Shown: positions 6,331 through 10,728 of the stretch, piece after piece
Numbering within the stretch: position 1 is the first letter of the stretch
Layout of the letters: every line of letters starts with the position of its first letter
Assembly (NCBI GenBank): GCA_035286585.1
Contig: DATEDC010000116.1
Location: 1 to 10,728 of the forward strand
DNA from: DSOS01 sp035286585
GTDB taxonomy: Bacteria; Chloroflexota; Anaerolineae; Anaerolineales; UBA4823
Direction: 5' to 3'
DNA: 10,728 nt
Notes under the pieces: generated by a model
Seen by the model: the letters and a program-made list of their open reading frames with translations, nothing else
The model's database searches: none
Told to the model about the DNA's origin: nothing
Made by a program: the position numbers and the translations under genes

Positions 6331-7083
6331 ATGGAAACATATGATTCTTTGGATCGCAGGGAGGCAAAAAGAAAGACAGCCGCGATGATGTGGAATATCC
6401 TGACGATGGTCGTACTCCTGGGGATGATCGCGGTGGCGCTTATCTTCCTGGCGATTTTCCTCAACCCATATTCTTCGCTCAACCCCTTCCCGCCCCCCAC
6501 CATGCCGGCGCTGATAGCGTTCCCAACCGCTACTGCTACCCCCGTCAGGTTCCTGCAGCCGACCTGGACGCCTTCGCCTACCCTGGAGCCAACGATCACC
6601 TCGACTCCGCCACCTTCGCCTACTTTGCCGCCAACCGAAACGCCGTTCTTCTTATTTACCCTCTCGCCCACGCCCCAGGAAACTCCGCCGGTTGGCGGGA
6701 TGCCTTTCGTGATCAGCCCGGGGACGCCGGTGAGCACCACCAGCCAGGCGTTCCATCCCGAGGCGGGCTGCGACTGGCTTGGGGTTGCCGGGCAGGTTTT
6801 CGACCTGTCTGGCGCCCCTGTTTCCCAACAACAGGTGCAGATCGGCGGCACCCTGGCCGGATCTCCGGTGGCAATGCTCAGCGTGACCGGTATGACTAAT
6901 GCCTACGGATCAGTCGGTTTCTACGAGTTCAACCTGGGGGATGAGCCGATTGCATCGAACGGAACGCTCTGGGTGCAGTTATTGGATCAGGCAGGTTTGG
7001 CTATGTCTGAAAAGATTTACTTAGAGACATTCGATAGCTGCGATAAAAACCTGATCATTGTCAATTTCAAACAGGTGCGCTAG
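6331..7083 (+). CDS. Membrane-anchored protein with Pro/Thr-rich stalk, function unknown
   Basis: This 250-residue protein has a charged cytoplasmic N-terminus (DRREAKRK), one transmembrane helix (about 22-45), a Pro/Thr/Ser-rich stalk (about 51-138, repeated TPSPT/TPPPSPT-like steps) and a C-terminal globular domain (about 141-250). That domain begins GCDWLGVAGQVFDLSG, continues with glycine-rich predicted beta strands (GTLWVQLLDQAG) and ends DSCDKNLIIVNFKQ. Its two cysteines (C147, C237) sit near the domain ends and could form a disulfide. The domain resembles one I associate with surface proteins of Anaerolineae, perhaps an Ig- or carboxypeptidase-regulatory-like fold; no function is known to me. 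The start is ATG 6331 with AGAGG at 6321-6325; GTG 6325 overlaps that site. It follows the foldase gene by 23 bp and may be surface cargo or a partner of it. Confidence 0.75.
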   Translation: METYDSLDRREAKRKTAAMMWNILTMVVLLGMIAVALIFLAIFLNPYSSLNPFPPPTMPALIAFPTATATPVRFLQPTWTPSPTLEPTITSTPPPSPTLPPTETPFFLFTLSPTPQETPPVGGMPFVISPGTPVSTTSQAFHPEAGCDWLGVAGQVFDLSGAPVSQQQVQIGGTLAGSPVAMLSVTGMTNAYGSVGFYEFNLGDEPIASNGTLWVQLLDQAGLAMSEKIYLETFDSCDKNLIIVNFKQVR

Positions 7084-7104
7084 CCGGTACAGGTAATAAG
7101 GCTG

Positions 7105-7138
7105 CAGTGGGCGCTTGACCGGGGTCAGGCGCCCACTG
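7105..7138. terminator. Long stem-loop between convergent operons
   Basis: CAGTGGGCGC (7105-7114) and GCGCCCACTG (7129-7138) are perfect inverted repeats. The stem continues with a T-G wobble (7115/7128) and TGAC/GTCA (7116-7119, 7124-7127), closing on a CGGG loop, 15 bp in all. It lies 21 bp after the plus-strand stop and 3 bp before the minus-strand stop, as expected of a shared bidirectional terminator. Neither side has a strong T-run, so termination efficiency is uncertain. Confidence 0.7.
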
Positions 7139-7141
7139 AGG

Positions 7142-7999
7142 TTATTGGGCTTCGCCGCTGATTTCCGCCCACAAGTTCAGCATGATCAGGGCATCATCCT
7201 CCATGACCGGGCTTTCGCACAATAAGCGCCCCCGGCAGCCGAAGGCGCGCAGGGCCTGGAAGATCGCCCGCAGGTCCAGATCGGCATCTTCCACCCGCAG
7301 GTGCTCTCTCTCACCTTTCTCCCCATAGGCGATACCGGAGAGGTGAACGTGCAGGCTGCGCAGGGCAGGTTCACCCAGGGCATTCCCCACTTTTTCCAGG
7401 GCTCGGGACCATTCCGCATAGGTGTTCATCGAGCCATCGCCGGGCCTGGCATGCAGGTGGGCGAAGTCGAGACAGGGCTGCACGCCGGGTATGGCATGGC
7501 TCATCTGCAGGGTGTCTTCCAGCGAGCCAAGCATGGCGGATTTACCCATGGTCTCGGGGCGGAGGGTCACCGGGTTGTCCGCCAGGCGCAGTTCGTCCAC
7601 GCAGCCCTGCAGGCGCTGGATAGCGCTGGGGAGCACCTCCTCAGGAGGGCGTTGGAAGTAGGAACCGGGATGAAATACAATGTCCGTCGCCCCTGCCAGG
7701 TAGCCGTAATGGGCGGCATCCATCAGCCGCTGGCGTGATTTCGGCCATTCCTGGTCGTCTGCGTTGAGGTTAATAAAGTAAGGGGCATGGACGCTCAACG
7801 CGACGTCCTGGGCTTCACCGACCTGCTTGATCGCGGCGCAGGTTCCCTCGGTGACGCGCACGGCGCGCACCCAGCCCAGTTCCAGGGCATATAAACCGAG
7901 CTCAGCAGAGCGAAAGACAGCGCCCACGCTGCCGCCCGGTTTTTTGGGGGTCGAGAGGGGAGAGCCAACGGTGCCAAAGCGAAAAGAGAAGGGGGACAT
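7142..7999 (-). CDS. Endonuclease IV (Nfo)-like AP endonuclease, TIM-barrel fold
   Basis: A 285-residue member of the AP endonuclease 2 family, whose bacterial type Nfo cuts DNA 5' of abasic sites with a three-zinc centre. Family motifs are SVHAPYFINL (69-78), VFHPGSY (108-114), LRPETMGKSAMLGSLED (146-162), CLDFAH (176-181), HVHLSG (217-222) and LLCESP (259-264). By hand alignment to E. coli Nfo, ligands H69, H109, E145, D179, H182, H216 and E261 correspond to H71, H110, E149, D178, H181, H217 and E262. The D229-x-H231 pair reads E230-x-E232 (YGEKGEREHL), and LENT is replaced by LRPET. It could be a repair endonuclease or a related xylose-isomerase-like enzyme. ATG 7999 has GAGG 6 nt upstream; ATG 8011 has no ribosome site. 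It is the last gene of the operon, 42 bp after dgkA. Confidence 0.8.
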   Translation of the reverse strand: MSPFSFRFGTVGSPLSTPKKPGGSVGAVFRSAELGLYALELGWVRAVRVTEGTCAAIKQVGEAQDVALSVHAPYFINLNADDQEWPKSRQRLMDAAHYGYLAGATDIVFHPGSYFQRPPEEVLPSAIQRLQGCVDELRLADNPVTLRPETMGKSAMLGSLEDTLQMSHAIPGVQPCLDFAHLHARPGDGSMNTYAEWSRALEKVGNALGEPALRSLHVHLSGIAYGEKGEREHLRVEDADLDLRAIFQALRAFGCRGRLLCESPVMEDDALIMLNLWAEISGEAQ

Positions 8000-8041
8000 G
8001 AAGAACCTCATTGGATGTGAATAGTTGATTTCCGCCGCGGC

Positions 8042-8428
8042 TCACTCAAGCAGCGGCGAGAGCCTGGCCCAAAGAGGCGGTCCGAGGATCAGCAGGCCGA
8101 TCAGGACCGAGCTGGCAGCTGCAATCAGCACGGCTGCCGCGCCGACATCTTTTCCAACCCTGGCCAGCTCGTGCTGCTCGTAGCGGCTGGCCAGATCCAC
8201 AACAGCTTCCAGCGCGGTGTTGATAAATTCGGCCGTCCAGACCATGGCGATGCAGACGATGATCACAGCCCAGTCATGCGGGGAAAGCTGAAGCCAGAAG
8301 GAAACAGCCACCACCAGCAGGCTGACAACGGCGTGAATCCAGGCGTTGCGCTGAGTGCGAAGGACAAACCACCAGCCAGCGAACGCATTGCGAAAGGAAC
8401 GTGAACGAGAGAGAAAAAAAGAGCGCAT
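8042..8428 (-). CDS. dgkA: Diacylglycerol kinase / undecaprenol kinase, DgkA family
   Basis: A small integral membrane kinase that phosphorylates diacylglycerol or, in Gram-positive-type bacteria, undecaprenol, recycling lipid carriers for envelope synthesis. It has 128 residues with three hydrophobic segments (about 32-48, 52-66, 96-118). The signature AEFINTALEAVVDL (66-79, E67, N70, E74, D78) and the following ARVGKDVGAAAVL (89-101) are clear. The position equivalent to E. coli E28, a metal ligand (RTERN in B. subtilis), is Gln here (RTQRN, Q26). The start is ATG 8428, with a weak upstream AGG. It lies 46 bp after ybeY in the common pgpH-ybeY-dgkA order; which lipid it uses is inference. 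Confidence 0.88.
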   Translation of the reverse strand: MRSFFLSRSRSFRNAFAGWWFVLRTQRNAWIHAVVSLLVVAVSFWLQLSPHDWAVIIVCIAMVWTAEFINTALEAVVDLASRYEQHELARVGKDVGAAAVLIAAASSVLIGLLILGPPLWARLSPLLE

Positions 8429-8474
8429 AATTGGCGACCTGCCCCGGGGTAGCTCCCAACGGTAAGCGACCGCC

Positions 8475-8948
8475 TCATTCCTCCACTATCTTAAGCGGGG
8501 GAAAACCCAGATATTCCAGGATTTGGTCCTGGAGGGACCACATGGCGGTTTTACCCGGCTCATCCGCGTGGTCGTGCCCGGCAAGATGTAGGATGCCGTG
8601 CACGAGGAGCAGGCATAGCTCTGCCTCGAGCGAGTGGCCGGCGGCATCGGCCTGGGCCTGGGCGCGGGGGTAGGAGATGAGAACATCTCCCAGGTAGGGC
8701 TGGCCGGTGTCGGGGTCATCAGCCCCCTCTGCTGGAAAGGAAAGCACATCTGTTGGTGCATCGTTGCCCAGAAACCGCTGGTTCAATGCCTGGAGCTGGC
8801 TGTCGTCGGTGATCACGATGCTCAACCCAGCTTCTGCTGAGGCGCCGGCGCGCTCCAGGGCGAGACGGGCGGCTTTTTCCAGCCGGAGACGGAGCGAAGC
8901 AGGGATAGCAGCAACAGGCAGTGATCTGGCGACCTGGATCGTGATCAT
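8475..8948 (-). CDS. ybeY: rRNA maturation endoribonuclease YbeY
   Basis: YbeY is a zinc-dependent single-strand RNase involved in 16S rRNA 3' maturation and ribosome quality control in the cytoplasm. The 157-residue protein carries the diagnostic HGILHLAGHDH at 117-127, giving the zinc ligands H117, H121 and H127. Upstream are the conserved LNQRFLGNDAPTDVLSFP (55-72) and YLGDVLISYPRA (85-96). The length is typical. ATG 8948 lies 18 bp after the pgpH stop and has no convincing Shine-Dalgarno site, which suggests translational coupling. The neighbours pgpH and dgkA are its usual partners. Confidence 0.95.
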   Translation of the reverse strand: MITIQVARSLPVAAIPASLRLRLEKAARLALERAGASAEAGLSIVITDDSQLQALNQRFLGNDAPTDVLSFPAEGADDPDTGQPYLGDVLISYPRAQAQADAAGHSLEAELCLLLVHGILHLAGHDHADEPGKTAMWSLQDQILEYLGFPPLKIVEE

Positions 8949-8966
8949 CGTGAAACCCGGCTGCGC

Positions 8967-10728
8967 TCAGGACTCGACCTCAGGCAGCCCGGCGGGATCG
9001 GATGCGGAGCGATGGACAACCGGGCGGGTGGGGCTGGTATCCGGGAGAGGCTCAGCTTGTATACTGAGTTTGGGGTATTCGATGCGAGGATGGTATATGC
9101 CTCTCAGGGTGGTGGTGAAGGAATCCGCGATCACATTCAACTCATGCATGGTGAGGCTGGTTTCATCGAGCTGACCAGCCGAGACGCGATTTTGGATGAC
9201 AGATTTGATCAATTCGCGGATGCCGGCTTCGTCTTCGGGCTTCTCAGCCCGCACGCGAGCTTCGCTGCCGTCTGCCAGCATCAGGATGGCGGTCTCGCGA
9301 CTGTGTGGGCGAGGTCCGGGATAGCGGAATTTCTGCGCTTCTACCTGGCTCTCATCTCCGCCGGCCGCGTTCACCGCATTCACGTACTGGTAGCGAGTGA
9401 GCAGCGTACCGTGGTGTTCGGCGATAAAATCCTGGATGCGGGCAGGCAGGCGATACTTGCGGGCCAGCTCCAGACCATCGGTGACATGGCTCAGGATGAT
9501 TTGGGCGCTGGCGTAAGGATCCAGCTCATCGTGCGGGTTGCGGGTTCCCGGGGCTTGATTCTCGATAAAGAATGCCGGGTTTAGGATCTTGCCCACATCG
9601 TGATACAACGCGCCTACACGGGTGAGCAGCGTGTCGGCGCCGATGCGCTCGGCTGCCTGTTCTGCGAGGTTGGCTACCTGCAGACTGTGCTGGTAGGTGC
9701 CGGGAGCGCTGCGCAGCAGGAGCTGCAAGAGGGGGTGATCGGGCCGGGAGATTTCCATTAGCTGCAGGGCAGTAGTCATACCCAGGAATTGGGCGAGCAG
9801 GAATTGCAGCAGCACCGCCAGGCTGGCAGAGGCGAAACCATTCAGAAAGGCGGAACCGATAATGGTTGAGACAGCCAGCCAGTCGGTATTGAGTTGGGGC
9901 AGGCGCTGCACAACGGTGAAAACGGCTGCGCTGCTGGCGATGGCAGCGCCAGCCCAAAAGAAAGCGGTCAGTCGACGGGCGTTTCCGACCGCGAAGACGC
10001 CGAAAAAGCCGCCCAGGATGTAAAAAAGCGACAGCTCCAGGCTGTTTGGCAACCCATACGTCACCATGATTGCCAGCGGCAGCGTGGATACCAGGGCAGG
10101 CTCAAGCCCGAAAAGGACGGATAGGGTGAGGCTATAAGCAGCAAGCGGGAATATATACGGCAGCATCGGGCTGCGGGTGATGATCAAGCGACCGAAGATC
10201 AGGAAAAGCAGGAACAAAATCGTGATCAGAGCCAGACCGCGAGCATCTTTGCGCAGCCGGGGTTTTCGGCGCAGGTAGAACACCAGGAAGCTCATATTCA
10301 GGACCACCAGGGAGGCGGCACTGAGCAGGTTGTTCGAGGTGAACCGAGACTGCACCAATCCCAGTTTTTGCAGCGCTTCCAGCGTTGCCGGGGAAATAAT
10401 CTGGCCGCGCTGTACCACGGTTTCGCCAGCTTTGTAAGTGCGGGTGACGGGCTGGACAGATTGGCGAGCTTTCTCTCGAGCGGCTTCGGTGAGCGTTTCG
10501 CTGAAAAAGCTGTTGGGCGCCACAAAAGCAGTCACCAGTTCGGTTACCAGAACCGCCTGGCTCTCGGGCAGGGTCAGGCTGACCAGAGTGGGGATGTTGC
10601 GGCGGGCATCTTCCAGGCGGTCTTCCCGGATGGTGCTGCGCATGACCTGCTCCAGGACGGTGATTGCCTCTTGCTGGACAACCTGCCAGCGGGAGTCGTT
10701 CAGAGACAGGACGGTCTCAGCAGTATCC
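8967..10728 (-). CDS. pgpH: 7TM-HD cyclic-di-AMP phosphodiesterase PgpH (5' end outside window)
   Basis: PgpH hydrolyses c-di-AMP through a cytoplasmic HD domain and so affects osmotic and cell-wall homeostasis. The frame stays open to the window edge: 28 codons precede the first internal ATG (10643) without a stop, so the N-terminal helix and much of the extracellular 7TMR-HDED domain lie outside. The visible 586 residues show the end of that domain (YKAGETVVQRGQIIS), a membrane region of about six helices (encoded about 9770-10340) and the HD domain (encoded about 9150-9730) with GTYQHSLQVANLAEQ, the YHDVGK motif (His-Asp at 9597-9602), AEHHGT and a later ILMLADGSEA. A short tail rich in Pro and Ser ends the protein. 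It heads the visible operon, with ybeY 18 bp downstream; a phoH-like gene is expected upstream. Confidence 0.92.
   Translation of the reverse strand, partial: DTAETVLSLNDSRWQVVQQEAITVLEQVMRSTIREDRLEDARRNIPTLVSLTLPESQAVLVTELVTAFVAPNSFFSETLTEAAREKARQSVQPVTRTYKAGETVVQRGQIISPATLEALQKLGLVQSRFTSNNLLSAASLVVLNMSFLVFYLRRKPRLRKDARGLALITILFLLFLIFGRLIITRSPMLPYIFPLAAYSLTLSVLFGLEPALVSTLPLAIMVTYGLPNSLELSLFYILGGFFGVFAVGNARRLTAFFWAGAAIASSAAVFTVVQRLPQLNTDWLAVSTIIGSAFLNGFASASLAVLLQFLLAQFLGMTTALQLMEISRPDHPLLQLLLRSAPGTYQHSLQVANLAEQAAERIGADTLLTRVGALYHDVGKILNPAFFIENQAPGTRNPHDELDPYASAQIILSHVTDGLELARKYRLPARIQDFIAEHHGTLLTRYQYVNAVNAAGGDESQVEAQKFRYPGPRPHSRETAILMLADGSEARVRAEKPEDEAGIRELIKSVIQNRVSAGQLDETSLTMHELNVIADSFTTTLRGIYHPRIEYPKLSIQAEPLPDTSPTRPVVHRSASDPAGLPEVES

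Noticed and set aside
6500..6745. Pro/Thr-rich coding stretch as a DNA tandem repeat or recombination array
   Set aside because: The codons vary and no unit repeats exactly at the DNA level; it is a low-complexity protein stalk.
6183..6851. 222-codon minus-strand open frame across the foldase/stalk-protein junction
   Set aside because: Its glycine- and valine-rich composition is the reverse complement of the Pro/Thr-rich linker on the plus strand.
1..10728. Mobile element, CRISPR array, toxin-antitoxin or defence system
   Set aside because: No transposase, integrase, spaced direct repeats, small paired toxin-like genes or nuclease-helicase clusters were seen; all sizeable genes belong to housekeeping or envelope families.

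Overview
This window looks like chromosomal core-genome DNA from a GC-rich, probably monoderm bacterium. The best guess is Chloroflexota, class Anaerolineae. That assignment is inference. It rests on the protein style (Pro/Thr-rich linkers after N-terminal anchors, a C-terminal domain that I associate with Anaerolineae), on a lipoprotein-type PpiC foldase, and on phenylalanyl-tRNA synthetase genes controlled by a T-box leader. There are no insertion sequences, CRISPR arrays, phage genes, tRNAs or rRNAs, and I see no clearly new system. The points of interest are regulatory RNA and altered active sites in familiar enzymes.

Layout. Positions 1-67 hold the last 21 codons of an unidentified plus-strand gene. 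A small PspC-domain membrane protein follows (151-387, plus). Facing it is the minus-strand pheS-pheT operon (pheT 434-2995, pheS 3009-4067). Upstream of pheS is a roughly 330-nt phenylalanine T-box leader (about 4462 down to 4136) with recognisable promoter, UUC specifier, Stem III, T-box bulge, antiterminator and terminator. The -35 box of that promoter overlaps the stop codon of the next minus-strand gene, a PlsC-type acyltransferase (4493-5155). From a divergent promoter region, two plus-strand genes for surface proteins run as a pair: a lipoprotein PpiC/SurA-like foldase (about 5336-6307) and a membrane-anchored protein with a Pro/Thr-rich stalk and a small globular domain (6331-7083). 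A long stem-loop (7105-7138) separates them from the convergent minus-strand operon.

That last operon reads right to left as pgpH (c-di-AMP phosphodiesterase, cut by the window edge), ybeY (rRNA maturation endonuclease), dgkA (diacylglycerol/undecaprenol kinase) and an endonuclease IV-like TIM-barrel gene. The pgpH-ybeY-dgkA order is a widely conserved bacterial cluster, usually preceded by a phoH-like gene (ybeZ), which would lie just beyond the right edge. The cluster combines second-messenger turnover, ribosome quality control and lipid recycling; the DNA-repair-like gene is its variable tail.

How it works together: PheS and PheT form the alpha2-beta2 phenylalanyl-tRNA synthetase, and uncharged tRNA-Phe is expected to switch its operon on through the T-box. 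Several start codons were moved inward because a Shine-Dalgarno site favours the inner codon: pspC ATG 151, pheS ATG 4067, stalked protein ATG 6331, nfo-like ATG 7999.
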